DNA of 64,000 bases from Bradyrhizobium sp. SK17 (GTDB lineage: Bacteria > Pseudomonadota > Alphaproteobacteria > Rhizobiales > Xanthobacteraceae), in NCBI RefSeq assembly GCF_002831585.1, contig NZ_CP025114.1, positions 62,001-126,000 of the forward strand. The letters run 5' to 3'. The notes below the pieces were generated by a model. That model did no database searches. It saw nothing but the letters and a program-made list of their open reading frames with translations, and was not told the origin of the DNA. Position 1 is the stretch's first letter, and every line of letters starts with the position of its first letter. Position numbers and translations under genes: made by a program. Of this stretch, positions 6,198 through 15,649 are shown one piece after another.

Positions 6198-8609
6198 ATG
6201 GTCGCGCGTGCTCTGCTCGATGAACTGACCTTTGGCGGCGTGTCGCGCCGCGAGCGGCCCGTGGCGTCGCACGTGCCCTATACGCGGCATGTCGATGACC
6301 ACATCATTAAGACCCGCGACGGACTGGTCCTCACCATCCTCAAACTCGACGGCTATTCCTTTGAGACCTCCGACATGAGCGAGGTCAATGCGCGGTTACT
6401 GGGCCGCAATGACGTCGTGCGTACACTGGCCAACTCCCGGTTCGCGCTCGCCGCGCATATCGTCCGGCGGGAGGTGCAGCCTCGCATCGACTCGACCTTC
6501 GACAATCCCCTCTGTCGCGAACTCGATGAGCGTTACGACGCGGCGCTGTCGCAGCGCCGCATGTTCGTCAACGACATCTATTTGACCCTCGTGCGCCGCG
6601 CCCTGCAGGGACAGGCTGGCACCTTCGACGTCATGCTGACCAAGCTGCTCGGCCGCAAGGACGAGGCCGGCGAGTCCGTCGCCGCGCAAACCGCCCTGAC
6701 TGAGCTTCGCGACGCCGCGACGGCGGTCCGCGAGAATCTTGCCGGATACGGCGCCCGCCAGCTGGGGGTGGTGCGCCGGGAGGGGGTGTGGTTCTCCGAG
6801 CCGCTGGAATTCCTGGTGCAGCTCATCAATGGCGGCCTCCCCCGACCGATGCATCTGCCACGCATGAACATCGCCGATGCGCTCTCGATGAAGCGGATCT
6901 TCTTCGGTCGCAACGCCATCGAGATCCGCGGCGCGGGTCCCGAGGATACGCGCTTCGGCGCCATGGTGTCGATCCGCGAATACCCGGCGCAGACCGGGCC
7001 GGGCTCGTTCGACAATCTCTTGCGTGTGCCGCACGAGTTCATTGCAACGCAGACCTTTGCCATCGTCGATCGGCCCGAGGCGGCCAAGCAGATCGACCGC
7101 GTGTCGCGCCAGGTCGACATGTCCGACGAGGCTGGATCGATCATCGCGGAACATCTTGACGACGCACGTGATGAGCTACTCGCCTCCGAGGCGATCTATG
7201 GCGAGCACCACATGACGGTGATGTGCCTCGGTCGCGATCTGCCCGAGGTGGGGGCGGCTGTCACGGCGGTCGGCGCGGCGTTGACCGATCGTTCGGTGAT
7301 CTGGACCCGAGAAGACCTGAATTGTGAGCCCGCGTTCTGGGCGCAGTTTCCCGGCAATTTCCAATACATCGCCCGCAAGGCCGTGATCTCGTCGAAGAAT
7401 TTTGCTGGCTTCACGTCGCTGCACAACTATCCGAGCGGCCGGCCGGAAGGCAACCATTGGGGACCGGCGATCTCGGTCTTCGAGACGACGTCGCAGACGG
7501 CGTACTATTACAACCACCACGTCCGCGACATCGGCAACTTCACCGTGGTGGGCCCGACCGGGTCGGGAAAGACGGTGTTTCTGTCGTTCATCGCAGCGCA
7601 GACGCAGCGTGTCCAGCCACGGCCGAAATTGCTGTTCGTCGACAAGGATCGCGGCGCCGAGATTTTCATCCGGGCGCTTGGCGGCCAGTATGAGACCTTG
7701 GTGCCGGGGGAACCGACCGGCTTCAACCCGCTGTCATTGCCGGACAGTGCGCCCAACCGCGAATTTCTCTACCAGCTGTTCGCCTTCATGTTGCGACCTG
7801 CGAACGGCGCGGACCTGACCGCGTCCGAGGAGCAGGTGATCCGGAACGCGATCGCCGCGGCGCTCACCGGCGGTCCGGCGGGTCGCACCCTGAAAGCTTT
7901 CTCGACTCTGTTGCGCGGCCGCATCAGGGCAGGGGAGGGCGATCTGCTGGCGCGCCTCGAGAGCTGGATGCGCCCCGACCAGCGCGGCTGGCTGTTCAAC
8001 AACGAGGAGGATCAGTTCTCGTTGTCGAGCGTATTTGGATTCGACATGACGCGGGTTCTCGACGATCCGGTAATCCGCACCGCGGCATTGATGTATATAT
8101 TCCATAGGACAGAGGAGTTACTCACCGGCGACCCGGTGATGATCTTCCTCGATGAAGGCTGGCGGCTCCTCGATGACGACGTGTTCGCATTCTTCATTCG
8201 CGACAAGCTCAAGACCATCCGCAAGCAAAACGGCATCGTCGGTTTCGGCACGCAGTCTGCAGCTGACATCGTGCGGTCGAAGGCGTCGAACACGCTGATC
8301 GAACAGACCAGCACCAACATCTTCTTTCCGAACCCGAAAGCCGACGACGAAAGCTACCAGAAGGCTTTCCGCTTGTCGGGGCGCGAGGTCGCCTGGATCC
8401 GCGGTACGGTCCCGGAAAGTCGATCGTTTCTGATCAAGCATGGCCGCGACAGCGTCGTGGCGCGGCTCAACCTCGCCAGCATGCCCGACCTGATCAAGGT
8501 GCTGTCCGGGCGCACTGAGACGGTTGCCGAGCTCGACGCGTTGCGCGCGCGCGTCGGCGACGACCCCGCCGTATGGCTGCCGATCTTTATGGGGAGGAGC
8601 GAGGCATGA
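6198..8609 (+). CDS. virB4: VirB4 T4SS ATPase, 803 aa
   Basis: Large ATPase that energises pilus assembly and substrate transfer. The N-terminal CagE/TrbE/VirB domain precedes the ATPase core. Walker A GPTGSGKT lies near residues 452-459 and Walker B MIFLDEGW near 648-655; the FGTQSA motif and the TSTNIFFPNPKA region follow as in all VirB4 proteins. Full family length. The downstream gene starts inside the virB4 stop (8606), indicating coupling. Confidence 0.95.
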   Translation: MVARALLDELTFGGVSRRERPVASHVPYTRHVDDHIIKTRDGLVLTILKLDGYSFETSDMSEVNARLLGRNDVVRTLANSRFALAAHIVRREVQPRIDSTFDNPLCRELDERYDAALSQRRMFVNDIYLTLVRRALQGQAGTFDVMLTKLLGRKDEAGESVAAQTALTELRDAATAVRENLAGYGARQLGVVRREGVWFSEPLEFLVQLINGGLPRPMHLPRMNIADALSMKRIFFGRNAIEIRGAGPEDTRFGAMVSIREYPAQTGPGSFDNLLRVPHEFIATQTFAIVDRPEAAKQIDRVSRQVDMSDEAGSIIAEHLDDARDELLASEAIYGEHHMTVMCLGRDLPEVGAAVTAVGAALTDRSVIWTREDLNCEPAFWAQFPGNFQYIARKAVISSKNFAGFTSLHNYPSGRPEGNHWGPAISVFETTSQTAYYYNHHVRDIGNFTVVGPTGSGKTVFLSFIAAQTQRVQPRPKLLFVDKDRGAEIFIRALGGQYETLVPGEPTGFNPLSLPDSAPNREFLYQLFAFMLRPANGADLTASEEQVIRNAIAAALTGGPAGRTLKAFSTLLRGRIRAGEGDLLARLESWMRPDQRGWLFNNEEDQFSLSSVFGFDMTRVLDDPVIRTAALMYIFHRTEELLTGDPVMIFLDEGWRLLDDDVFAFFIRDKLKTIRKQNGIVGFGTQSAADIVRSKASNTLIEQTSTNIFFPNPKADDESYQKAFRLSGREVAWIRGTVPESRSFLIKHGRDSVVARLNLASMPDLIKVLSGRTETVAELDALRARVGDDPAVWLPIFMGRSEA

Positions 8610-9501
8610 AGCTCCCAATCGCGATCACCACTGCGATGCTCTTGTGCGGCGTCGCTCCCGCGCTCGCGGACATCCCCGTCGACGACGCCGCGCAGTTGAC
8701 GCAGCGCTCGCAGACCGCCAGCACGACCGTGAAGCTTGTGCCGGTGACGACGCAACGGCAGGACGCCAATAGCGGCGTCAAATGCGCTGTGACGACCGGC
8801 AAGAAGGCGACCATCACCAATCCCACCGTGCAGCCGCAAAGCGGCGCTGGCAGCCAGGCGATCCAGACCTACGGTCCCGACCTGCCGGCGACGCCCGATC
8901 CATCCGCCCAGGGTGCAGCGCTCAACAGCCAGACCCTGTTCAAATCAAGCGGCGACGTGGTGGCCGGGCTCGACGCCAGCGGGTCGACAATGACGGCGGC
9001 CCAATCGGCGTTCAAGGCCGCCGGCCAGCAGGTCGGAACCGCGCCGACGGTGATGGCCGCGATCGACATGAACAGCGCGGCACGGCTGCAAAACAACCTC
9101 GCTTGGAATAGCGCGATCGGTTCGGCCAATCTCTGGGTGACCGCGCTCAACGCACTGAACTTGGCGATGACGAGCGACATGAGTCGGTCGGCGCTCGGCA
9201 TGCGCGCAACGGCCGGTGCTGCCCAGGCGACATCCGGCCCGGTCTGTCCCGTCGGCATGGTCGGATCCGGGACGGCGGCCGTTCCCTGTCGGGCGCCATC
9301 GGCGTGCTCGACAACGCCCCCGGATCGTCGCCCGACCCGTCCTGCGTGAGCGCGCGCTACGTCGATACCGACGGCAACGTCATCTTCTACCTCGCCCAGG
9401 CGCAGAACGCCGCCAACGCCGGCAATGCCGGCGCGAGCGCGGCGTTGACAGTCGCCGATGTGACCGCGGCGCTCGCCGCCATTTCCGCCAACAGCCGATA
9501 G
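8606..9501 (+). pseudogene. Exported T4SS-operon protein of unknown family, broken by a -1 frameshift near 9265-9300
   Basis: From ATG 8606 a signal peptide (ending PALAD) and a Gln/Ala/Thr-rich protein run to a stop at 9349. The last part of this frame is Arg/Pro-rich and unlike the rest. From about 9290 the frame one base back reads GAIGVLDNAPG, then VDTDGNVIFYLAQAQ and an Ala-rich end, stopping at 9499-9501, ten bases before virB5 and immediately before its GGGAGG ribosome site. The natural gene therefore probably covers 8606-9501 (about 298 aa). No XXXYYYZ slippery heptamer is visible, so mutation or sequencing error is more likely than programmed shifting. Position between virB4 and virB5 suggests a pilus or channel accessory. 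Confidence 0.65.
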
Positions 9502-9511
9502 GGAGGTCCCC

Positions 9512-10225
9512 ATGCGTTGGATATTCGTGCTCGCCGTGTTGCCGCTGGCTTTCACAGGGGCGCCGCCGGCGCTGGCGCAGGTGCCTGTCCTGGACAGCGC
9601 CAACCTCGCGAAGGCGCAGCAGATCGCGACCAGCACGCAGCAGATCCTCACCGCGGATCAGCAGATCCTCCAGTTCACGCAAAAGACCTTGCAGGCTGTA
9701 ACCGGCGACCGCTCATCCCAGGCGCAGGGCACGCTGGCCCAGATGGCGCTCGGCGGCGGCTTCTCGATGGCGCAGGCGCCTTCTCTCGGTTCGGTGATTT
9801 CGGGCGGAGCCTTGTCGTTCGCGGGAATGGGATCGGCGTCCCAGAACATCGTCTCGAGCCTCATCAACGGACTGCAGCTGGTCCAGACCATCACCGGTCT
9901 CGTCAGCGGCCAAACCCATCCGGCCGACACCGCATACAAAAACTCTGTCAACGTTGCCGCGACTCTCTCCGGACTGATCAATTCGACGCAGAGCGCGGTG
10001 CAGCAGCGATCGTCCGCGTTCACGCAAGGCGGGCAACAGATCGGCAAGGCGCAGGATCTCAAGGGCAGCGTCGACCAGAATACGCAAGTCCAGATCCAGA
10101 CTGGGCAGACGGTCAACGAGCTGAACGGCGTCGTCAACAATGCGGCGGCCGCCGCCAATCAAGCAAACCTCGATCGCATTGCCGCGGAATCGTCCGCCGC
10201 CCGCGCGATGAAGTTCACACAGTAA
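9512..10225 (+). CDS. virB5: VirB5-like minor pilin, 237 aa
   Basis: Signal peptide of about 23 residues (ending ALAQ/VPVLD). The mature N-terminus VPVLDSANLAKAQQIA followed by Gln-rich coiled-coil helices is the VirB5/TraC hallmark. The middle is Gly/Ser-rich and the end again helical and Gln/Asn-rich. It would sit at the pilus tip or base. GGGAGG precedes the ATG at 9512. Followed by two small membrane or lipoprotein genes before virB6, the normal neighbourhood. Confidence 0.85.
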   Translation: MRWIFVLAVLPLAFTGAPPALAQVPVLDSANLAKAQQIATSTQQILTADQQILQFTQKTLQAVTGDRSSQAQGTLAQMALGGGFSMAQAPSLGSVISGGALSFAGMGSASQNIVSSLINGLQLVQTITGLVSGQTHPADTAYKNSVNVAATLSGLINSTQSAVQQRSSAFTQGGQQIGKAQDLKGSVDQNTQVQIQTGQTVNELNGVVNNAAAAANQANLDRIAAESSAARAMKFTQ

Positions 10226-10244
10226 TCAACGTGTAGGGGGCGAT

Positions 10245-10436
10245 ATGTCCGTGCGTGCTTTGATCCTTGTTGTCGTGGCTCTCATTATCGGCGTCGCGGT
10301 CGGCCACTACGCGCTTCCGCGGAGCCAGACGCCGGCGCTCAGCGTCAGGACTGGCGCCGACGGCGGAGGAGATGACCCTGCCAAAGCCGCCTCACGCGCC
10401 ATGACGTTCACGCAGCCGAAGGCGCCCGTCCCGTGA
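10245..10436 (+). CDS. Small single-helix membrane protein of the virB operon, 63 aa
   Basis: One N-terminal membrane helix (residues 5-20, ALILVVVALIIGVAVG) is followed by a polar tail ending TFTQPKAPVP. Its stop overlaps the GTG start of the next lipoprotein (GTGA at 10433-10436), so it is translated within the operon. No family is recognised; it may be an entry-exclusion or channel accessory peptide, but there is no direct evidence. Confidence 0.6.
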   Translation: MSVRALILVVVALIIGVAVGHYALPRSQTPALSVRTGADGGGDDPAKAASRAMTFTQPKAPVP

Positions 10437-10627
10437 AGGCCATCTTTGCATTTGCCGCACTCGCGCTGCTCGCCTCCGCGCTCGCCGGCTGCGCGTACAA
10501 GCCCTTGAAGGCGCCGTGCTCCCCCGACGAGGGCGGGACGCCGCTCGCCTACTCGGACGTCACGCCGCCGCCCGTCCCGGAGCCCTTCCAGCGCCTCGAT
10601 CATTGCGGCCCCATGCGGCCGATCTGA
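10433..10627 (+). CDS. virB7: VirB7-like lipoprotein, 64 aa
   Basis: GTG start coupled to the preceding stop. Lipobox L-A-G-C at residues 17-20 gives an outer-membrane lipoprotein of about 45 residues, with a second and third cysteine (APCSPD, DHCGP) that could bond to VirB9. Size, lipobox and position before virB6 fit VirB7; sequence identity to the Agrobacterium protein is not obvious, so the assignment rests on context and architecture. Confidence 0.7.
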   Translation: MKAIFAFAALALLASALAGCAYKPLKAPCSPDEGGTPLAYSDVTPPPVPEPFQRLDHCGPMRPI

Positions 10628-10635
10628 GAGGAGCG

Positions 10636-11766
10636 ATGGGAAACACGTTCAACATCACGTCGCTGCTGCAATCGGTCGATCAGCTCGGTCAGAACTACGT
10701 CTCAACTGCCTACCAGGCATTGGCGAGCGCCGCGACGTCAGGCGGCGGAACAGGCGTCGCCGGATTGTTGCTCACGCTCTATGTGATTTTCTGGGGCATT
10801 GGCATCTGGCAGGGCACCTCGACGGGCGGCCCGGCTGATCACGCATTCCGGCTGTTTCGCGCGATGCTGATCTACGTCATGGCCACGAAGTGGGGCGACT
10901 TCCAGACGCTGGCGTATAATTTCCTCAACGATGGGCCTTCCGCCATCGGCAATGCGCTGCTCAGCGCCGTCACGAGCGCCAACAACACCGGAACGTCCGC
11001 GAACCTCAACTCCGTCAACGGCGTGCAGTCGGCGCTTCAGAATATGTGGAACACGACCAACAGCGCCACCGAGGCGTTTCTTCAGAACGCCGGCATCACC
11101 AATTGGGGTCCCTACATCTTCGCCGCCGTGTTCTACGTGGTGATGGCGATCCTGATCGGCTTCGCGATCTTCCTCATCGTGCTGTCGAAGATGTTCATGT
11201 GGTTGCTGCTGGCATTGGCGCCGCTGTTCATTCTCCTGCTGCTGTTCGGCGTCACGACACGGTTCTTCAGCGGCTGGCTCAGCGCGCTCGCCCAGTATTT
11301 TCTCGTGCAGGTGCTCGTCTATGCGTTTCTTGCCTTCTACGTCTCATTGATCCAGCAGACGATCGACACGCTCAACGGCGTCGCCAATTCGAAGTCTGCG
11401 ACCTGGGCCACCATCGGCCCGGTGGTGCTGCTCGCGATCATCGGCATTCTGTTGCTCAGCCAGATCAACAATATGGCGGCGGCGCTCGCTGGCGGCGTAC
11501 CGATCTTCGCGCCGCGGATCGGTTCGGTGCTCGCAACCGCGACCGGCTATCGCCTCGGCGCCGCCGCGAACCAGGCCCGTCTCGCCTTCCGCAATCCGCT
11601 CAATCCGGCCTCGGTCTCGCGCCGCGAGGAGCTGGCGTCGCGCCAGCGCGCGCGCGTCGGCCTGCGCGCCGCATCATGGGCGCAATCGGCGGAATTTCGG
11701 CGCCTTGCCGAACAGCTGCGTAGTCCGGGCGTGCCGCCGGCCTCTAGTGGCGGAGGTCGGCCATGA
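10636..11766 (+). CDS. virB6: VirB6 polytopic T4SS channel protein, 376 aa
   Basis: Inner-membrane channel component with a periplasmic N-terminus, a helix at about 43-60 (LTLYVIFWGIGIW), a large Asn/Thr-rich loop and a cluster of at least four helices at about 160-290 (FAAVFYVVMAIL, MFMWLLLALAPLFILLLLF and later). The W-in-GIGIW and F-M-W-L-L-L-A-L-A-P features are typical of TrbL/VirB6. The C-terminal tail is basic and cytoplasmic. GAGAGGAG precedes ATG 10636; its end overlaps virB8 (ATGA). Confidence 0.88.
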   Translation: MGNTFNITSLLQSVDQLGQNYVSTAYQALASAATSGGGTGVAGLLLTLYVIFWGIGIWQGTSTGGPADHAFRLFRAMLIYVMATKWGDFQTLAYNFLNDGPSAIGNALLSAVTSANNTGTSANLNSVNGVQSALQNMWNTTNSATEAFLQNAGITNWGPYIFAAVFYVVMAILIGFAIFLIVLSKMFMWLLLALAPLFILLLLFGVTTRFFSGWLSALAQYFLVQVLVYAFLAFYVSLIQQTIDTLNGVANSKSATWATIGPVVLLAIIGILLLSQINNMAAALAGGVPIFAPRIGSVLATATGYRLGAAANQARLAFRNPLNPASVSRREELASRQRARVGLRAASWAQSAEFRRLAEQLRSPGVPPASSGGGRP

Positions 11767-12479
11767 CGGAGATCACCGCCACGGAGCCGGCGCGCGTCGA
11801 TCCACGGTACTATGAGGATGGGGCGACGTGGGAGCAGGATATCGCACGCCGCAACCGCAACTCCCGCGCACTTGCGTGGATCGTCGCCGCGATAATGACC
11901 GTCGTCGCAGTCGGGGCGCTCGGAACGCTGGCCTTGCTTGTTCCGCTCAAGACTTACGAGCCCTACATGGTGGTCGTCGACAAGACGACCGGCTTTGTCG
12001 AGGTCAAGCGTCCGATGGCCGAGGGTCCGCTGACACAGGACGAGGCAGTCACGACCTTCAATGTCGTGCGCTACATCAAGGCGCGCGAGACCTACGACCC
12101 GAAGGCGTTGAAGGACAACTTCGACCTCGCCCAGCTACTGGCGACAGGAGACGCGGCACGCGAACTGATGGAAATCTATTTGCCCGCCAATCCGAGCAAC
12201 CCCATCAAGGTCTACGGCACCAACACGGTCGTCGCGGTCACAATCAAATCGGTGACGTTCCCGAACAACCGCACCGCACTGGCGCGGTTCTCCACCGAGG
12301 AAAAATCGTCGACCAACATCATCACCCGCAACTGGGTCTCGCTCGTCCGGTTTCGCTACACGTCCGCGCCGATGCGCAATGAGTGGCGCTTCGACAATCC
12401 CCTCGGCTTCCAGGTGTTGGAGTATCGCCGCGATCAGGAGACGGCGCCGTCGCCGGGAACGGTCGGTGCGCAGCAATGA
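11763..12479 (+). CDS. virB8: VirB8 T4SS assembly factor, 238 aa
   Basis: Bitopic inner-membrane protein: short cytoplasmic N-terminus with Y-Y-E-D-G-A-T-W-E-Q-D, one helix at about 37-62, then the periplasmic NTF2-like domain starting with LKTYEPYMVVVDKTTG. The R-N-W-V-S-L-V-R-F-R-Y block near residue 190 is conserved in VirB8. Overlaps both virB6 and virB9 by ATGA junctions. Confidence 0.92.
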   Translation: MTEITATEPARVDPRYYEDGATWEQDIARRNRNSRALAWIVAAIMTVVAVGALGTLALLVPLKTYEPYMVVVDKTTGFVEVKRPMAEGPLTQDEAVTTFNVVRYIKARETYDPKALKDNFDLAQLLATGDAARELMEIYLPANPSNPIKVYGTNTVVAVTIKSVTFPNNRTALARFSTEEKSSTNIITRNWVSLVRFRYTSAPMRNEWRFDNPLGFQVLEYRRDQETAPSPGTVGAQQ

Positions 12480-13279
12480 GGAAGAATCGTATCGTCGTAG
12501 GCCTTATTCTCTGCATCGCGGCGAGCGCCGCTCACGCGGAGGCGTTGCCGCGCCCTGGCCGCACCGATTCCCGCGTCCGCGACGTTGTCTACAACAGGGA
12601 CAATGTCACGGCGATCGACGCCAGCTACGGCACCTCGACGATGATCGAGCTGCAGCCGGACGAGAAGATCGAAACGCTGGCACTCGGCGACTCGATTGCC
12701 TGGAAGGTCGAGCCGAACCGCAAGGGCGACATCATCTTCGTCAAGCCGGTCGACAAGAACGCGATATCGAACCTCAACGTCGTCACCGACAAGCGCATCT
12801 ATTCCTTCCTGCTGCGCTCGAACACGCGGCCGCCGGCCGGTCAAATCTATGCCGTGCGATTCCGATTTCCCGATGACGAGGCGAGCGCCAAGCTGCTGGA
12901 CGAAGCCAAGCAGCGCGCGGCCAACCCCAACCTCAAGGATCTCAACATCGCCAACGCCAACAGCGATTACGGCTACAAGGGCTCGTCGGTGAACAAGCCA
13001 GTCGCCGTGTTCGATGACGGGACCAAGACCTGGTTTCGGTTCGAGGGCGAGACGCCGGCGATCTACATCGTCGACGCGGACCGCAACGAGAGCCTCATCA
13101 ATTTCCGGACCGAAGGTCCCTACGTCATCGTCGACAAGGTCTCGCCGCAATGGACGCTCCGCAACGGCCAGGAATCGACGTGCATCTTCAACCGCCGCCT
13201 CACCAACGTGCATGAGCCGAACGGGCTTGAGCCCTACGCGCCGCAACGCGTGGGTGCAGCCACGACCGTGGGAGGCTGA
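12476..13279 (+). CDS. virB9: VirB9 outer-membrane-complex protein, 267 aa
   Basis: Exported core-complex subunit. Signal peptide to about residue 22 (ending SAAHA), N-terminal beta domain with DKNAISNLNVVTDKRIYSF, and the C-terminal domain containing YKG, PVAVFDDGTKTWFRF and the final L-R-N-G-Q-E-S-T-C-I-F-N-R-R motif that contacts VirB7/VirB10. Start ATG 12476 overlaps the virB8 stop. The last 30 codons recur, diverged, at 38899-38997. Confidence 0.92.
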   Translation: MRKNRIVVGLILCIAASAAHAEALPRPGRTDSRVRDVVYNRDNVTAIDASYGTSTMIELQPDEKIETLALGDSIAWKVEPNRKGDIIFVKPVDKNAISNLNVVTDKRIYSFLLRSNTRPPAGQIYAVRFRFPDDEASAKLLDEAKQRAANPNLKDLNIANANSDYGYKGSSVNKPVAVFDDGTKTWFRFEGETPAIYIVDADRNESLINFRTEGPYVIVDKVSPQWTLRNGQESTCIFNRRLTNVHEPNGLEPYAPQRVGAATTVGG

Positions 13280-13281
13280 TC

Positions 13282-14628
13282 ATGCCCACCGCTGACGACT
13301 ATCGCTCGTTTGAACTGGAAGCCGCGGCGGCAAGCTCCGTCGCGCGCGGCCGGACCGCGCTCGGCAGCTTCCTGAAATTCGGCGTCCCGATCGGCGCACT
13401 TATTGTCGCTGGCTGGATGATCTACGGAACGGTCGCGCGGCGCGCGCCCGCCCTGACGACGCCGGACCAGGAGGAATTCAGGACGACGCAATTTCCCGCG
13501 CCGTCGCTGTCGACGCCAAGAGTTCAGACCAACCAGGGCACCATCGTCATCCCGCAGGCGCCGGCCGAACCCGCTCCACCACCTCCTCCGGTCGCGCCGC
13601 CACTTGCACTGCCCGCGCCGCCTCCGCCTGAACCACCCTTGGCGGGGGCGCTGCCGAATGACGACGAAGCCCGCCGCCTCGCAGAGCTCGAGCGTCAGCG
13701 ACAGGAGGAGGAGCGGCGGAAATGGGAGCGCCTGCGGGCTCCCCAGGTCATTGCCGACAACGCCGCGGCCGCGGCGAACCAGTCCAGCGCGGAGGACGGC
13801 TCCCGGGCGGCCGGCGGGCCGGAGGATGACCCCAATCGCCGCTTCCTTTCGTCCGTCTCCGCAGCCGGCGTCGAGGTTTCCCGCGCCACCAAGAACGATC
13901 GGATCGACGCGCTGGTGGCGCAGGGGACGATGATTCGTGGTATATTGGAGACGGCTCTTCAGAGCGATCTGCCCGGCATGGTGCGCGCGGTCGTAACCGA
14001 GAACGTCTGGTCGTTCGACGGCCGGCGGGTGTTGATCCCAGCGGGGAGCCGCCTTGTCGGGGAATACAAGTCAGGCATTGCCCAAGGGCAGACGCGCGTC
14101 TTTGTCGTCTGGACGCGGATGCTGCGGTCGGACGGCGTCTCGGTGCAATTGGGGTCTAACGGGACCGATGATCTGGGGCGCGCCGGCAACGCCGGCTTCG
14201 TGGACAACCACTACATGGAGCGATTTGGCTCCGCGATCCTGCTCTCGATCGTCGGCGGCGCGGCTCAGTTCTTGAGCGCTTACGGCCAGAACACCAACAA
14301 CACCAGCGGTAACGGCTCAATCATCACGACGACGGATCCCGTGACGGGGGTCGTCATGCAGACGCAGACAGGCGTGAACCAGTTAAATCTCCAGGCGCGT
14401 CAAATCGCGGCGCAGAACGTGTCCCAGACCCTGACCAACATCGCGCAGGAGGCGCTCAGGAACTCGATCAACATTCCGCCTACGATCTACCTCGACCAAG
14501 GGACGCGGATCATCGTGTTCGTGCGGCGCGACCTCGACTTTTCGGCGCTCTATCCGGACCCGGTCAAGGAAGCCTTGAGGGAGTTGAAGCGTGAACGTGC
14601 TGGCACGAAGTCTGACGGTCTTCATTGA
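13282..14628 (+). CDS. virB10: VirB10 T4SS scaffold protein, 448 aa
   Basis: Spans both membranes: cytoplasmic N-terminus, one helix at about 33-51, a Pro-rich linker at about 93-124, a charged coiled coil (AELERQRQEEERRKWERL) and the C-terminal beta-barrel domain with GTMIRGILETALQSDLPG, RVLIPAGSRLVGEYKSG and the antenna region ERFGSAILLSIVGGAAQF. Full length for the family. It overlaps virB11 by 38 bases. A second copy of the same gene lies at 39004-40353. Confidence 0.95.
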   Translation: MPTADDYRSFELEAAAASSVARGRTALGSFLKFGVPIGALIVAGWMIYGTVARRAPALTTPDQEEFRTTQFPAPSLSTPRVQTNQGTIVIPQAPAEPAPPPPPVAPPLALPAPPPPEPPLAGALPNDDEARRLAELERQRQEEERRKWERLRAPQVIADNAAAAANQSSAEDGSRAAGGPEDDPNRRFLSSVSAAGVEVSRATKNDRIDALVAQGTMIRGILETALQSDLPGMVRAVVTENVWSFDGRRVLIPAGSRLVGEYKSGIAQGQTRVFVVWTRMLRSDGVSVQLGSNGTDDLGRAGNAGFVDNHYMERFGSAILLSIVGGAAQFLSAYGQNTNNTSGNGSIITTTDPVTGVVMQTQTGVNQLNLQARQIAAQNVSQTLTNIAQEALRNSINIPPTIYLDQGTRIIVFVRRDLDFSALYPDPVKEALRELKRERAGTKSDGLH

Positions 14629-15649
14629 CCGCGCACTCGATCCAATCCGCACCTGGCTCGAGGACGACCAGGTCGTCGAGATTTGCGCCAACGGACCTGG
14701 CGAGGTCTGGGTCGAGCGTTTCGGACAAGCTGCGATGGAACGGCACGAGGTGCCCAGCCTCACGGAGCATGCTCTCCGGCACCTCGCCGAGCGTGTCGCG
14801 GGACATTCGGGCCAGAGCGTCAACGAGGAGCATCCGTTGCTGTCGGCCGCGCTGCCGACCGGAGAGCGCTTCCAGGGCGTGATGCCGCCGGCGACGACGG
14901 CGGGAGGCGCGTTCGCGATCCGCAAGCAGGTCATCAAGGAAATGCGCCTCGACGACTATCGAAAGATGGGATCGTTCGAGAAGGTGACAACGGCCGGGGA
15001 AGGGACACTATCGGAAACCGACCGCTGCCTGTGCGAGCACCTGGATGCCGGCCGCATCGAGGCGTTCATCCGCCTCGCCGTGGTCAGCCGCTATTCGATC
15101 CTCCTGTCAGGCGGGACGAGCTCCGGCAAGACCACGTTCCTCAACGCCATCCTCAAGGAAGTGCCGGTCGAGGAGCGCATCATCACCATCGAGGACACGC
15201 GCGAGGTAAAGCCGATCCAGAAGAACCACCTGCCGCTCGTCGCTTCAAAAGGTGACCAGGGGGAGGCCCGTGTCAGCGTTGAGACGCTTCTGCAGGCCTC
15301 GATGCGGTTGCGGCCCGACCGCATCTTCCTCGGCGAGATTCGCGGCGCCGAGGCCTACTCCTTCTTGCGCGCCATCAATACTGGCCACCCGGGCAGCATC
15401 ACGACGGTGCACGCCGACAGTCCCGCGGGCGCCTTCGAGCAACTTGCGTTGATGGTGATGCAGGCCGGGCTCGGCCTGCGCCGCGACGAGATCGTCGGCT
15501 ACATCAAGTCGGTGCTGCCCATCGTCATCCAGCAGACGAAGGTCGGCGGATGGCGCGGCACGTCGGCGGTGCATTTCTCGCGCATGGCGGAATGGCGGGA
15601 GCAGCGGACCGGGGGAAGAGGCCGTCATGGCGCGCGTCGTCGCCTATAG
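14591..15649 (+). CDS. virB11: VirB11 hexameric ATPase, 352 aa
   Basis: Traffic ATPase at the base of the secretion channel. Walker A GGTSSGKTTF near residue 174, the Asp box EERIITIEDTRE, Walker B RIFLGEIRGAEA and the His box GHPGSITTVHADSP are all intact. GTG start at 14591 inside virB10; homology begins at the first residues (DRALDPIRTWLEDDQVVEI). The end overlaps virD4 by 23 bases. Confidence 0.95.
   Translation: MNVLARSLTVFIDRALDPIRTWLEDDQVVEICANGPGEVWVERFGQAAMERHEVPSLTEHALRHLAERVAGHSGQSVNEEHPLLSAALPTGERFQGVMPPATTAGGAFAIRKQVIKEMRLDDYRKMGSFEKVTTAGEGTLSETDRCLCEHLDAGRIEAFIRLAVVSRYSILLSGGTSSGKTTFLNAILKEVPVEERIITIEDTREVKPIQKNHLPLVASKGDQGEARVSVETLLQASMRLRPDRIFLGEIRGAEAYSFLRAINTGHPGSITTVHADSPAGAFEQLALMVMQAGLGLRRDEIVGYIKSVLPIVIQQTKVGGWRGTSAVHFSRMAEWREQRTGGRGRHGARRRL

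Noticed and set aside
9265..9300. Programmed ribosomal frameshifting in the virB4-virB5 gap gene
   Set aside because: No X-XXY-YYZ heptamer or obvious downstream structure; a simple mutation or sequencing error explains it better.
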